NCBI RefSeq assembly: GCF_000735605.1
Contig: NZ_JPKG01000016.1
Location: 62,001-126,000, forward strand
Direction: 5' to 3'
Length of the DNA: 64,000 bases
Origin: Allobosea sp. LC85
Lineage (GTDB): Bacteria > Pseudomonadota > Alphaproteobacteria > Rhizobiales > Beijerinckiaceae
The notes below the pieces were generated by a model that saw only the letters and a list, made by a program, of their open reading frames with translations, was not told the DNA's origin and did not search any database. A program made the translations under genes and the position numbers. Positions 54,477 to 63,544 of the stretch are shown one piece after another. Every line of letters begins with the position of its first letter. The first letter of the stretch is position 1.

Positions 54477-54808
54477 GGTTGCGTTCTCCCTGTCCGGCCG
54501 CCGTACATTGCAGCAGCCTTCTTTCCGGGTCGGTTCCGACCTCTTTGTTCATGCAAGCCTTGCAGGCCCGGCACATCTTCGCAAGGAGGCACTTGACAGA
54601 CAACTTGTTATTTGGTCGCTATTGTCCCGCCGAAGTGTGCGAGAGCGTGAATCCTTGCAGTTTTAGGGACTTCGGCAAGCCTGAATTCGGGACCTGCCAG
54701 ATCTAGCCGGCTACCCCTGTCCGCGGGAGTTGCGCGAATTGACTGAGCTGCCGTTTTCGATGTTCTAAGAATTAGCACCGCAAGGCAGCCAACAACCAGG
54801 CGCAGCCC
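54477..54808. promoter_or_regulatory. Divergent promoter region of the ligase/Liv operon
   Basis: About 330 bases between the leftward operon and the DUF4239 gene. It has a perfect small palindrome TGCAAGCCTTGCA (54552-54564), about 76 bases before the ligase start codon and a candidate operator. A consensus -35 TTGACA (54593-54598) points rightward with -10-like TCGCTAT after 17 bases. No gene is visible here. Confidence 0.45.
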
Positions 54809-55549
54809 ATGGATCCCTACGTCATCGGCGGCATTGCGTTTCTGTGCGTGTTCGGTGCGGCCTTGATCGGGATGTTTCTGCGCGCGCGCCTGCCGGACCA
54901 TCATTTGAGCTCGGATTCCCGCGACGCCATCAAGCTCGCGACCGCGATTATCGGAACGCTTTCCGCGCTCGCGCTTGGCCTCTTGATCGCCTCAGCGAAA
55001 AGATCGTTCGACGACGCCGGCACGGGGCTGAGAACAACCGCGGCGCGCGTGCTCCTGCTCGACCGTGCCATGGCACATTACGGACAGGAGACGGGGGATA
55101 CGCGCGCAACGCTCCGCAAGCTCCTCGAAACGAGGTTGAGCAAAACCGGCAGCGAAAGGTCGCTCGACGACGGTCTGGATGTCGAGCCGGTCCAGGATGC
55201 GCTGCGAAGCCTCTCGCCGCAGACCGACGCCCAGCGCTGGCTCCAGGCACGCGCCCTTCAACTCAGCGGACAAATTGCGGAGGCACGATGGATGCGCGCC
55301 GAAACGGAAGTCGGAGGATTTCCCGGTGCATTCCTGGCCATCCTCGTGTTCTGGCTTGCATTGCTCTTCGCCACGTTCGGTCTGTTGGCCCCGGGCAATG
55401 GAACGGTCGTGGCGACCTTGTTCGTCTGCGCTTTGTCCGTGACAGGAGCGCTGGTGCTGATCATCGACATGGACCATCCCTATCTCGGCGTCATCCGCAT
55501 CTCGGACGCTCCCTTGAACCAGGCGTTCGAGCGCCTCGGTAGGGAGTGA
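54809..55549 (+). CDS. DUF4239 membrane protein (bestrophin-like)
   Basis: A 246-residue membrane protein with two N-terminal helices (VIGGIAFLCVFGAALIGMFL, LATAIIGTLSALALGLLIA) and two C-terminal ones (FLAILVFWLALLFATFGLLA, VVATLFVCALSVTGALVLII). A soluble helical region of about 100 residues separates them. The DSRDAIKLATAIIGTLSALA motif and IDMDHPYLGVIRIS near the end are the signature of DUF4239, described as bestrophin-like. The function is unknown; a channel role is only an extrapolation. It is convergent with the Crp/Fnr gene, 20 bases away. Confidence 0.85.
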   Translation: MDPYVIGGIAFLCVFGAALIGMFLRARLPDHHLSSDSRDAIKLATAIIGTLSALALGLLIASAKRSFDDAGTGLRTTAARVLLLDRAMAHYGQETGDTRATLRKLLETRLSKTGSERSLDDGLDVEPVQDALRSLSPQTDAQRWLQARALQLSGQIAEARWMRAETEVGGFPGAFLAILVFWLALLFATFGLLAPGNGTVVATLFVCALSVTGALVLIIDMDHPYLGVIRISDAPLNQAFERLGRE

Positions 55550-55569
55550 TCAAGGCCGCTGGATGGGAT

Positions 55570-56274
55570 CTAACCCTCGTAACGCGCGAGCCGATCCAGA
55601 TCGAGGATGGTCACCGCCCCGTGGCCGACCTCGAGCAGACCGAGGCCCGCAAGCTTCGCAAGCCCCTGATTGGCCATCTGCCGCGACATGCCGGCGAGCA
55701 GGCCGAGCTCTTCCTGCGAAATCGTGAGTGTCAGGCTCTGGCCGGGATAGAGGATCGGGTTGAACAGCCAGGCCAGATTGCGCGCCAGACGGGCGGTCGA
55801 ATCCAGCATCCGTTCGTTCTCCGCCAGCGCGATGAACTGGCCGAGCCGCTCGTTGAACTGGTGGACGAGGAAGCGATTGAACGCCGCGCTGTGCTCGAAC
55901 AGCCAGAGGAAGGTCGAGCGCCGCATCAGCGCAAGTTGCGTGTCGCGTAACGCCACCAGATCATAGCGGCGCAGCTCAGCCTTGATCACCGTGCCCTCCC
56001 CGAACCAGGCACCGGCGCGCAAGCCGGCCAGCGTCGCGGATTTGCCCTCCTTCGAGGTGGTGCTCATCTTCACCAGCCCCGCGGCGACACCGGTCCAGGA
56101 TTCGAGCCGGTCTCCGACATGGCAGATGTAGTTGCCCTTCCCGTAGGATTTCAGGCTGATCCCGCGTCGCGCTTCCTCAAACTCTTCCGGCTTCAGGTCG
56201 CGGGACCAGGCAGCGATGCGGCGCAGGTCTTCGGGGGAGATCAAGGCATGTTCACCGCGCGTTCGAGCGGGCAT
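55570..56274 (-). CDS. Crp/Fnr-family transcriptional regulator
   Basis: A 234-residue regulator with an N-terminal cyclic-nucleotide-binding-like beta roll (ISLKSYGKGNYICHVGDRLE, TLAGLRAGAWFGEGTVIKAE). A dimerisation helix follows, then a C-terminal helix-turn-helix (LTISQEELGLLAGMSRQMAN, QGLAKLAGLGLLEV). The phosphate-cassette residues of true CRP and the FNR cysteines are not visible, so the effector is not cAMP or a [4Fe-4S] cluster by inspection. Possible targets next door are the MFS or Liv operon, but there is no direct evidence. Confidence 0.9.
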   Translation of the reverse strand: MPARTRGEHALISPEDLRRIAAWSRDLKPEEFEEARRGISLKSYGKGNYICHVGDRLESWTGVAAGLVKMSTTSKEGKSATLAGLRAGAWFGEGTVIKAELRRYDLVALRDTQLALMRRSTFLWLFEHSAAFNRFLVHQFNERLGQFIALAENERMLDSTARLARNLAWLFNPILYPGQSLTLTISQEELGLLAGMSRQMANQGLAKLAGLGLLEVGHGAVTILDLDRLARYEG

Positions 56275-56363
56275 GAGCCCGCAGTGCCGGCTCAGTATGC
56301 GGCGTCATGGGCGGCCAACTCAAGCCCGGCGCGCCAAGCCCGGTTTGCTATCGGCCTGTCCGT

Positions 56364-57641
56364 TCAATCGGCCCGGATCTGCATGGGCTGGTGCCGGCGG
56401 GTGGCCGCCCAGAACAGCAGCGCAACCAGGCTGATCGAGGCTCCCAGCACGCAGACGCCGATCCAGCCCGCGCGGGCATAGACCATGGTCGAGGCGATCG
56501 AGCCCAGCGCGCTGCCAACCGAGTAGAAGACCATGTAACCGCCAACGAGCCGGCTGCGGGCGTCGGGCCGCACCGCGAAGATCATGGTCTGGTTCGTGAT
56601 ATGCACGGCCTGAATCGCGAGATCGAGCAGGACAATGCCGATGATCAGGTTCCAGAGCGATGCGCTCATCGAGGCGATCGGGATCCAGGACACGACCATC
56701 AGCCCGAGCGACAAACCGGTCACGTACTGGCCAAAGCCACGATCGGCGAGCGATCCGGCCCGGGCGGCAGCAAGTGCCCCCGCCACCCCGACAAGGCCGA
56801 ACATCCCGATCTCGGTATGGGACAGGGAGAAGGGCGCGGCGCTGAGCGGCAGGACCAGCGACGTCCAGAACACGCTGAAGGTGGCAAAGATCAACATGGC
56901 GAGCATCGCCCGGACCCGCAGGATCGGCTCCTTGACGAAAAGGCCGACCACGGACACGAGCAGTTCCGGATAGGAGATCCTCGTCGCGATGCGCTCATGC
57001 TTCGGCAGCGCCCGGAACAGCAGGCAGGCCATCAGCACGGTGAGCACCGCCGATACCAGATAGACCAGGCGCCAGCCTCCGATATCGGCGAGCCCCCCTG
57101 AGACGAACCGCGCCAGCAGGATGCCGATCACGATCCCGCTCGTGATCGTGCCGACGGTCCGCCCGCGTTCCTCGTCTGCCGCCATGCTGGCCGCAAAGGC
57201 AACGAGCACCTGCACGACGACGGCCAACAAGCCAACCGCCACCATGCCCGCCAGCAGAAAGGCGGCACTCGGCGCCAACCCGACGACAAGCAGCGCCAGC
57301 CCCGAGAGCAACGCTTGCGCGCCGATCAGCCGCCGCCGATCCAGCAGATCGCCAAGCGGCACGATGAAGATCAGTCCGAGCGCGTAGCCGATTTGCGTCA
57401 CCGTCACCACGCCGCCGATCGCGGCCGGGCTGATCGCGAGATCGCGCGCCATCACATCGAGCAGCGGCTGGGCGTAATAGATGTTCGCAACGCTGAGGCC
57501 GCAAGCGACGGCGAAGAGCAGCGTCACGGCGTGGGAAAGGCCCGTGCTCACTGTGATGCCGTGTTCCTGTCCCGGCGCACTGCGACGTGGGGGACGCTCT
57601 GCCAGGGTTAAGTCGGCGGGTGCTGAATTCAGGGGCTTCAT
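56364..57641 (-). CDS. MFS transporter (YgaY/arabinose-efflux type)
   Basis: A 425-residue, twelve-helix major facilitator. Helix 1 is AVTLLFAVACGLSVANIYYA, followed by QPLLDVMARDLAISPAAIGG. The loop 2-3 motif, normally GxLaDrxGrr, appears as PLGDLLDRRRLIGAQALLSG, and the second half starts about residue 225. This group of exporters is typically adjacent to HxlR regulators and exports small drugs or metabolites. The divergent hxlR gene and a nested palindrome just before the ATG indicate repression by that regulator. Confidence 0.91.
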   Translation of the reverse strand: MKPLNSAPADLTLAERPPRRSAPGQEHGITVSTGLSHAVTLLFAVACGLSVANIYYAQPLLDVMARDLAISPAAIGGVVTVTQIGYALGLIFIVPLGDLLDRRRLIGAQALLSGLALLVVGLAPSAAFLLAGMVAVGLLAVVVQVLVAFAASMAADEERGRTVGTITSGIVIGILLARFVSGGLADIGGWRLVYLVSAVLTVLMACLLFRALPKHERIATRISYPELLVSVVGLFVKEPILRVRAMLAMLIFATFSVFWTSLVLPLSAAPFSLSHTEIGMFGLVGVAGALAAARAGSLADRGFGQYVTGLSLGLMVVSWIPIASMSASLWNLIIGIVLLDLAIQAVHITNQTMIFAVRPDARSRLVGGYMVFYSVGSALGSIASTMVYARAGWIGVCVLGASISLVALLFWAATRRHQPMQIRAD

Positions 57642-57651
57642 CGGATCGTCT

Positions 57652-57688
57652 CATGCAATTCGGTACTATAATAGGACCATATTGCATG
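57652..57688. promoter_or_regulatory. Nested palindromic HxlR operator
   Basis: Outer arms CATGCAAT (57652-57659) and ATTGCATG (57681-57688) enclose an inner inverted repeat GGTACTATAATAGGACC (57662-57678), in which GGT/ACC and CTAT/ATAG pair. A TATAAT (57667-57672) lies at the centre. It begins 11 bases before the MFS start codon and lies ahead of hxlR on the other strand, so one bound dimer could block both. Confidence 0.75.
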
Positions 57689-57746
57689 AAGCCGAATCCA
57701 GTCCTATCTTGGAACCAGACTTCACAAGGAAGTGAGATCGGAACCG

Positions 57747-58223
57747 ATGGTGAGACGCACCAGCCTCAAAGAGGCGGATTGCCCCGTCGCCCGCGCGCTC
57801 GACGCTATCGGCGACTGGTGGTCTCTCCTGATCATTCGCGATGCATTCAGCGAAGCGCGGCGCTTCGGTGAATTCCAGAAGAGCCTCGGCGTCGCCAAGG
57901 GCATTCTCTCCGCACGGCTGCGCAATCTGGTCGAACTCGGCATCCTTGAGATCGCGCCAGCCTCGGATGGCAGCGCCTATCAGGAATATGTGCTGACCGA
58001 GAAGGGCCGCGGCCTGTTCGTCGTCATTGCGGGATTGCGGCAATGGGGGGAGGAGCATTGCTACGAGCCGGGCGAGCCCCATTCCGCACTCATCGACAAC
58101 GAGACCAGACAGCCTGTCGGGCGCCTCGAGCTGCGTTCCGCCGACGGGCGGGTCCTTGGCCCGCTCAACACGAGCGTGCGCTTGAACCCAATGCCGCCTG
58201 CAAAGCCCTCCGGCAGGCCCTGA
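57747..58223 (+). CDS. HxlR-family transcriptional regulator
   Basis: A 158-residue winged-helix regulator of the HxlR type. CPVARALDAIGDWWSLLIIR is the family hallmark (Cys near the N-terminus, then the GdkWt/l-type helix), followed by RRFGEFQKSLGVAKGILSAR, LRNLVELGILE and the wing YVLTEKGRGLFVV. The N-terminal Cys can serve as a redox or electrophile sensor in relatives. The C-terminal ~40 residues are a short extension. ATG at 57747 chosen; a GTG at 57732 with AAGGA close by is possible. Divergent from the MFS gene. Confidence 0.92.
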   Translation: MVRRTSLKEADCPVARALDAIGDWWSLLIIRDAFSEARRFGEFQKSLGVAKGILSARLRNLVELGILEIAPASDGSAYQEYVLTEKGRGLFVVIAGLRQWGEEHCYEPGEPHSALIDNETRQPVGRLELRSADGRVLGPLNTSVRLNPMPPAKPSGRP

Positions 58224-58254
58224 ACGCCCGGCCGCACTCGCCTAGGGGCGGGCC

Positions 58255-58849
58255 TCAACGCACCAGCGCGAATGCGACCGACGCAATCAACAGGATGGCG
58301 AAGACGATATTGATGGCCCGGTTCAAACGCGGCCGACGAAAACAGCGCGTCAGTGCCGCTCCCGTGGCGAGCCAGAGCAGATTGACCGCGGCGATGATCG
58401 CCATCAGCACAGCCGCCTTCAACAGCGCATCGGCAGCAACCCGCTCGCGCAACAGGACGAAACCGGAGAACAGCGCCGCCATCGCCGCATAACCCTTCGG
58501 ATTGACCAGCGACAGCAGCGCGCCAGCCGCGAAGGATGGTCGCTCATCGCGTTCGCTCGCCTCGCTCAGGGGCGGCGTACTGGCGATGCGATAGGCCAGA
58601 TAGAGAAAATATCCGGCCGCCGCGACAGTCACCACCGGCGCCACGCCAGGCAGCGCCATCAGCACCCCGACCATGCCGCTGGGCGGTGATCGCGATGACG
58701 GCAGCCATCCCGCTCGTGATACCCGCTGCATATACGAGCCCCTGACGCGCCCCGAAGGCAGCGCCGGTTGCCGCCAGGCTCAAGGTGGCAGGCCCGGGAC
58801 TGCCCGCGAGTGCGAGCCCGGCAAGAACGAAACCGAACAACCCCTCCAT
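58255..58849 (-). pseudogene. LysE-family exporter broken by a one-base frameshift
   Basis: The N-terminal part (from ATG 58849: MEGLFGFVLAGLALAGSPGP, ATLSLAATGAAFGARQGL, ITSGMAAVIAITA) and the C-terminal part (SGMVGVLMALPGV, GYFLYLAYRIAS and later helices) of one LysE/RhtB-type amino acid exporter are in different frames. They meet at a run of three G at 58681-58683 (CCC on the coding strand). Removing one base joins ITA directly to SGMVGV and gives a normal protein of about 198 residues and six helices. Either the gene is a recent pseudogene or the base is a sequencing error in the short homopolymer. Confidence 0.85.
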
Positions 58850-58941
58850 GCTGCGCCTCCACCCGTGGATGAGCAGCATGTTGTCGGGCCTGGGCGGCTC
58901 AATGTCTTGAACGATCGTGCGGGTCAGATCGCGTGGCGATT

Positions 58942-59044
58942 GGATCATCGGACCGGATATCGTATCCGGTCCGATGATCTAAGATTCTGTGTTTGCATCG
59001 GCTCTTCCGAAAACCGCAATCCACTTTTCGGGTCGATGCTTTAG
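58942..59044 (-). repeat. RIME-like two-palindrome repeat, copy A2
   Basis: On the minus strand this is a near-identical copy of A1 (5234-5338): outer arms GCATCG/CGATGC, inner arms CCGAAAA/TTTTCGG, and a palindrome with arms GATCATCGGACCGGATA and its complement. Differences from A1 in the second palindrome make its pairing more perfect. It sits between the LysE remnant and the oxidoreductase gene. Confidence 0.88.
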
Positions 59045-59073
59045 CCCGGCTGGGATGACCCAGGCCTATCCGC

Positions 59074-62000
59074 CTACTCGGCCGCCTTCGGCATGGCCAG
59101 CGCTGCAGCCGAGCCGTCACGCAGCCGGGCCAGAAGCTCGGCCTCCTCGGCCTTGGCCTGTTTGAGATGGCGTTCCTTGACATGGCCGAAACCACGGATC
59201 TTCTCCGGAATCGCCGCCAATGCCACGCAGAGCGCATGGTTCTCCGGCGTCAGCCGGTTCACCATCTCGCCGATCAGCGCATCGTATTCGGCTATCAGCC
59301 GACGCTCCACCCTGCGCTCTTCAGTGCGTCCGAAGATGTCGAGGGCCGTTCCGCGCAGGCCCTTCAGCTTCGCCAGCAAGCCGAAGGCCTTCATCATCCA
59401 GGGGCCAAAGCTCATCTTGCGCGGCAGGCCGGTATGGGGGTCGACGTTGGCAAGCAGCGGCGGCGCGAGATGGAACTCGTAGCGCAGCTTCTCACCCGAA
59501 GCGCTGTCCTTCTCGAAGGTGGCGGCCACCTGCTTCTGGAACGAGCCATCGGCATAGAGCCGCGCAACCTCATACTCGTCCTTGTAGGCCATCAGCTTGA
59601 ACAGATAGCGCGCGACGCTTTCGGCAAGCGCACTCTGCCCCGGCATGGTCTGCACTTCCTTGACCTGGATGCGCGCGACGAGATGGCGATAGCGCGCCGC
59701 ATAGGCTGCATTCTGGTAGGCGGTGAGATAATCGACGCGGCGCGCGATGATCTCCTCCAGCGTCTCGGAAAGATGCCGTGCCTGGGTCGGCGCCTTGGCC
59801 TCGGCAAGGGCAGAGGTCAGGGCGTCCGGATCATGCGCCGCACGCCGGCCGAGCTCGAAGGCCTGCTTGTTCATGGCGACGGCTTCGCCATTGAGCTCGA
59901 TCGCCCGGAGCAGCGAAGCGCGCGACAGCGGCACGCCGCCGAACTGCCACGCATAGCCAAGCATGAACATGTTGGCGGCAATGGCATTGCCGAGGAAGGC
60001 GTTCGCAGCCGCCGTGGCATCGACGAGGTGCGTCCGCTCACGTCCCGATGCGGAGATGATCGCCCGTTTCAGCCGCTCGATCGGCAGCGAGAAATCGGCA
60101 TTGCGGGTAAAATCGCCCGGCATGCTCTCGGCCGTATTGACCACGACGATCGCGCCGTCCGGGCGGATTGCGCCAAGGACCTTCTTCGAGCCAGTGACGG
60201 TGAGATCACAGCCAAGCACCAGATCCGCCTGACCGGCAGCGACGCGAATGGCGTGGATGTCTTCGGGCCGAGGCGCGAGCTTGACATGGCTGAACACCGC
60301 CCCGCCCTTCTGGGCAAGACCGGCCATGTCGATCATGCCGCAGCCCTTGCCTTCGAGATGCGCCGCCATGCCGAGAATGGCCCCGATCGTCACCACGCCG
60401 GTGCCGCCGACACCGGTGACGACGACGGCGAAACTGCGGTCGAGCGCCGGTACCAGCGGCTCGGGAATTTCGCCTGCACTAAGCGTTCCCGCATCGAGCC
60501 GGCGCGGCGCCGCCTTCTTCGGCCGGGCACCATGCACGGTGACGAAGGAGGGGCAGAAGCCCTTCACGCAGGAAAAGTCCTTGTTGCAGTTCGATTGGTC
60601 GATCTGGCGCTTGCGACCAAACTCGGTCTCCAGCGGCTGCACGGAGACGCAATTCGACTGCACGCCGCAATCGCCGCAGCCTTCGCAGACGAGCTCGTTG
60701 ACGATCACCCGCTTGTCGGGATCGGGATAGGCGCCGCGCTTGCGCCGGCGGCGCTTCTCGGTGGCGCAGGTCTGGTCGTAGAGCAGCAGCGAGACGCCCG
60801 GAACCTGCGCGAGCTCGCGCTGCACGGCGTCGAGATCATCGCGATGATGGATCGTCGTGCCGGCAGGCCATTGCGTGCCCGGGGGGTACTTGTCCGGCTC
60901 GTCGCTGACCACCGCGACGCGATGCACGCCTTCGGCAGCAATCTGGCGAGCCATCTGGTCGGGGGTCAGATGCCCTTCCGCCTGCTGGCCGCCGGTCATG
61001 GCGACCGCGTCGTTATAGAGCAGCTTGTAGGTGACATTGACGCCGGCGGCGACCGCCCAGCGGATCGCGAGCGAGCCGGAATGGGTATAGGTGCCGTCGC
61101 CGAGATTCTGGAAGACGTGCTGCCGCGTCGAGAATGGCGCTTCGCCGATCCAGTTCGCGCCCTCTCCACCCATCTGGGTAAAGCCGGCGGTGCTCCGGTC
61201 CATCCACTGCACCATGTAATGGCAGCCGATCCCGGCATAGGCGCGCGAGCCTTCCGGCACCACGGTGGAGCTGTTATGCGGGCAGCCCGAGCAGTAATAG
61301 GGCGTGCGCTTGGCGATGTCCTGCGCCTCGGCGAGGCGCCCCTGAGCCTGGGCGATCTCCTCGAGCTTCGCCCGCAGTGCCGGGTCGTCCTTGTATTGCA
61401 GCAGCCGGGCGCCAAGCGCGATCGCGACGTCGTTCGGATCGAGCGCGCCATGGACCGGGAAGAGCCATTCGCCGTTCTCGTCCTTCTTGCCGATCACCAT
61501 CGGCTGGTGCTTGGAGCCGTAAAGCTCCTCGCGGACCTGCACCTCGATCAGCGAGCGCTTTTCCTCGACCACCATGACGAGGTCGAGCTTGGCGGCGAAG
61601 TCCTTCAGTTCGCCCGGATCGATAGGCCAGGGGCAGGCGACCTTGAACAGGCGGATGCCGAGATCATTGGCGCGAACCTCGTCGATACCGAGATCCTCCA
61701 TCGCCTGGCGGACATCGAGATAGGATTTTCCGACGGTGATGATGCCGATGCGCGGCTTCTTCCCCCCGGAGGTGATGGTCTGGTTGAGCTTGTTGGCGCG
61801 CAGATAGGAGAGCATCGCGGCGCGCTTGTGGATGTGCAGCCGCTTCTCCTGATCGACGAAATCCAGCTCACGACGGATGCTCAATCCGCCGGGCGGCATG
61901 ACGAAATCGCTCGGCGTGACGATCTTGACCCGCTCGACCGAGCCATCGACGGACGCCGTCGACTCGATATTGTCCTTCACGCACTTGATGCCGACCCAGA

Positions 62001-62634
62001 CCGAGGCAAAGCGCGAGAGGGCGATGCCGTGCAGGGAATAATCCATGATCTCCTGAACGCCGGCCGGGTTCAGGATCGGCATCATCCGGTCGACGAAGAC
62101 GAACTCGGTCTGATGCGCGTTGGTAGATGATTCAGCGGTGTGATCGTCGCCCATCAGGCAGATGACGCCGCCATGGGGCGAGGTGCCCGCCATGTTGCCG
62201 TGGCGGAAGACGTCGCCGCTGCGGTCCACGCCCGGGCCCTTGCCGTACCAAAGCGCGAAGACGCCGTCATGCCTGCCTTCGCCCTGCAGCTCGGCCTGCT
62301 GTGTGCCCCAGACTGCGGTCGCGGCCAGATCCTCGTTCAGCCCGGGCTGGAAGACGATATCGGAGGCCTTGAGCTGTTTGCCGGCCCGCAGCAATTGCTG
62401 GTCGAGCCCGCCCAGCGGCGAGCCGCGATAGCCCGAGACGAAGCCCGCCGTGCTCAGGCCGGCGCGGCGGTCGCGCTCGCGCTGGACCATCAGCATGCGG
62501 GCGATCGCCTGCGTTCCCGTCAGGAATATCTGCTGTTTCGAGAGGTCGTATTTGTCGTCCAGCGCGACCTCGCGCAGCGCGCCGGCCTCGGCCTGCTGTT
62601 CTGCGGCGCCGGACTTCTGTTCCATCTCGGCCAT
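59074..62634 (-). CDS. Indolepyruvate:ferredoxin oxidoreductase, fused subunits
   Basis: A single 1186-residue polypeptide joining the usual alpha and beta parts. Residues ~1-450 form the pyrimidine-binding and related domains (GTQAIARMLMVQRERDRRAG, VSGYRGSPLGGLDQQLLRAG). Next comes the TPP-binding region (GIGCHYMVQWMDRSTAGFTQ, MGGEGANWIGEAPF), then ferredoxin-like cysteines (CEGCGDCGVQSNC, NCNKDFSCVKGFCP) near 640-700. The gamma-type domain (VVVTGVGGTGVVTIGAILGM) and a C-terminal DUF6537-like part follow. It oxidatively decarboxylates arylpyruvates to aryl-acetyl-CoA during aromatic amino acid breakdown. A perfect palindrome (62703-62721) lies about 70 bases before its ATG. Confidence 0.93.
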   Translation of the reverse strand: MAEMEQKSGAAEQQAEAGALREVALDDKYDLSKQQIFLTGTQAIARMLMVQRERDRRAGLSTAGFVSGYRGSPLGGLDQQLLRAGKQLKASDIVFQPGLNEDLAATAVWGTQQAELQGEGRHDGVFALWYGKGPGVDRSGDVFRHGNMAGTSPHGGVICLMGDDHTAESSTNAHQTEFVFVDRMMPILNPAGVQEIMDYSLHGIALSRFASVWVGIKCVKDNIESTASVDGSVERVKIVTPSDFVMPPGGLSIRRELDFVDQEKRLHIHKRAAMLSYLRANKLNQTITSGGKKPRIGIITVGKSYLDVRQAMEDLGIDEVRANDLGIRLFKVACPWPIDPGELKDFAAKLDLVMVVEEKRSLIEVQVREELYGSKHQPMVIGKKDENGEWLFPVHGALDPNDVAIALGARLLQYKDDPALRAKLEEIAQAQGRLAEAQDIAKRTPYYCSGCPHNSSTVVPEGSRAYAGIGCHYMVQWMDRSTAGFTQMGGEGANWIGEAPFSTRQHVFQNLGDGTYTHSGSLAIRWAVAAGVNVTYKLLYNDAVAMTGGQQAEGHLTPDQMARQIAAEGVHRVAVVSDEPDKYPPGTQWPAGTTIHHRDDLDAVQRELAQVPGVSLLLYDQTCATEKRRRRKRGAYPDPDKRVIVNELVCEGCGDCGVQSNCVSVQPLETEFGRKRQIDQSNCNKDFSCVKGFCPSFVTVHGARPKKAAPRRLDAGTLSAGEIPEPLVPALDRSFAVVVTGVGGTGVVTIGAILGMAAHLEGKGCGMIDMAGLAQKGGAVFSHVKLAPRPEDIHAIRVAAGQADLVLGCDLTVTGSKKVLGAIRPDGAIVVVNTAESMPGDFTRNADFSLPIERLKRAIISASGRERTHLVDATAAANAFLGNAIAANMFMLGYAWQFGGVPLSRASLLRAIELNGEAVAMNKQAFELGRRAAHDPDALTSALAEAKAPTQARHLSETLEEIIARRVDYLTAYQNAAYAARYRHLVARIQVKEVQTMPGQSALAESVARYLFKLMAYKDEYEVARLYADGSFQKQVAATFEKDSASGEKLRYEFHLAPPLLANVDPHTGLPRKMSFGPWMMKAFGLLAKLKGLRGTALDIFGRTEERRVERRLIAEYDALIGEMVNRLTPENHALCVALAAIPEKIRGFGHVKERHLKQAKAEEAELLARLRDGSAAALAMPKAAE

Positions 62635-62702
62635 GGCCGACCTCCCCGATCGTCCCGTTACGGCAGAATGGGGCCAGTTGGTCCGGCCTCCAACTTGATA
62701 TT

Positions 62703-62721
62703 ATGTCAGCAATGCTGACAT
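62703..62721. promoter_or_regulatory. Perfect palindrome upstream of the oxidoreductase
   Basis: ATGTCAGCAATGCTGACAT: eight-base arms with AAT centre. It sits about 70 bases upstream of the oxidoreductase start codon in an AT-richer patch and is a strong candidate operator. The regulator is not in the window. Confidence 0.6.
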
Positions 62722-62832
62722 ATCATCTCGCTACGGTCAATCACCCTGGGATCGTTCCAGAATGCGCCGCGATTTGGCCTCCTTTGCAGGAGATGGGTGA
62801 GCCTGGAAGCGGCCTTGGCTGCTGGCCCCGCC

Positions 62833-62848
62833 GTTTACGGCTGGTTAA
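62833..62848 (+). promoter_or_regulatory. CtrA-like site before DUF1007 gene
   Basis: TTTA, seven bases, TTAAC, one mismatch from the CtrA consensus, about 45 bases before the GTG of the DUF1007 gene. It shares the ten-base sequence GTTAACCATG with two other intergenic places in the window. Confidence 0.35.
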
Positions 62849-62893
62849 CCATGTCGGGCCAGCTTTGCCGCTGAAATCGAGGGATTCCCTGTC

Positions 62894-63544
62894 GTGACCC
62901 GACGCCGCCGCGGCCTTCTCATTCTCGCCGGACTTGTAGCCTGGTTCGGGTTCACCGGCCTCGCCGTCGCGCATCCGCATGTCTTCGTCAGCGCGCGCAC
63001 CGAGATCATCTACGCCCCCGACGGCAGCGTGAAGGCGCTGAAGCATATCTGGAGTTTCGACGAGGCCTATTCCGCCTTCATCACGCAGGGGCTCGACAAG
63101 AATGGCGACGGCAAGCTGACACCTGACGAGTTGACGGAGCTCGCCAAGGTCAACATGGAATCTCTGCCCGATGTCGGCTTCTTCACCATCGCCAAGGCGA
63201 ACGGCAAGGTGCAGGCCTTCGGCGAGCCCAGCGAGGCTGCGCTCGCCTTCGAGAACAAGATCCTGACCCTGACCTATGTCCTGCCCCTCAAGCAGCCGGC
63301 CGCGGCCAATCGGTCTTTCGGCATCGAGATCGGTGACCCGACCTATTTCGTCGCCTTCGACATCGCCGAGGCCGCGGACGCCGTGATCGCGCGCGATGCA
63401 CCCAAGGGCTGCGTCGTACGGATCGCTCGCCCGCCCAAGCTCGACCCAGCGGTCCAGCAGAAGCTCGCGCAGGAGGACATCACGGCGCAGCCCGACATGA
63501 GCGGGTATCAGGTGACGACGCGCGCGCTGGTCGCATGCCCCTGA
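62894..63544 (+). CDS. DUF1007 family periplasmic protein
   Basis: A 216-residue exported protein (signal RGLLILAGLVAWFGFTGLAV, cleavage after AVA/HPH). The mature N-terminus HPHVFVSARTEIIY with two early His is the hallmark of DUF1007. It also has an EF-hand-like loop DKNGDGKLTPDE. DUF1007 genes usually precede a NicO/RcnA-type nickel-cobalt exporter, as here, and the N-terminal His suggest metal capture or delivery. GTG start at 62894; the stop overlaps the next gene by ten bases, so the two are co-translated. Confidence 0.92.
   Translation: MTRRRRGLLILAGLVAWFGFTGLAVAHPHVFVSARTEIIYAPDGSVKALKHIWSFDEAYSAFITQGLDKNGDGKLTPDELTELAKVNMESLPDVGFFTIAKANGKVQAFGEPSEAALAFENKILTLTYVLPLKQPAAANRSFGIEIGDPTYFVAFDIAEAADAVIARDAPKGCVVRIARPPKLDPAVQQKLAQEDITAQPDMSGYQVTTRALVACP

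Noticed and set aside
59167..62130. 987-codon open frame on the plus strand opposite the oxidoreductase
   Set aside because: Same explanation: a GC-driven antisense frame over a strongly conserved protein, with Arg/His-rich composition and no motif.
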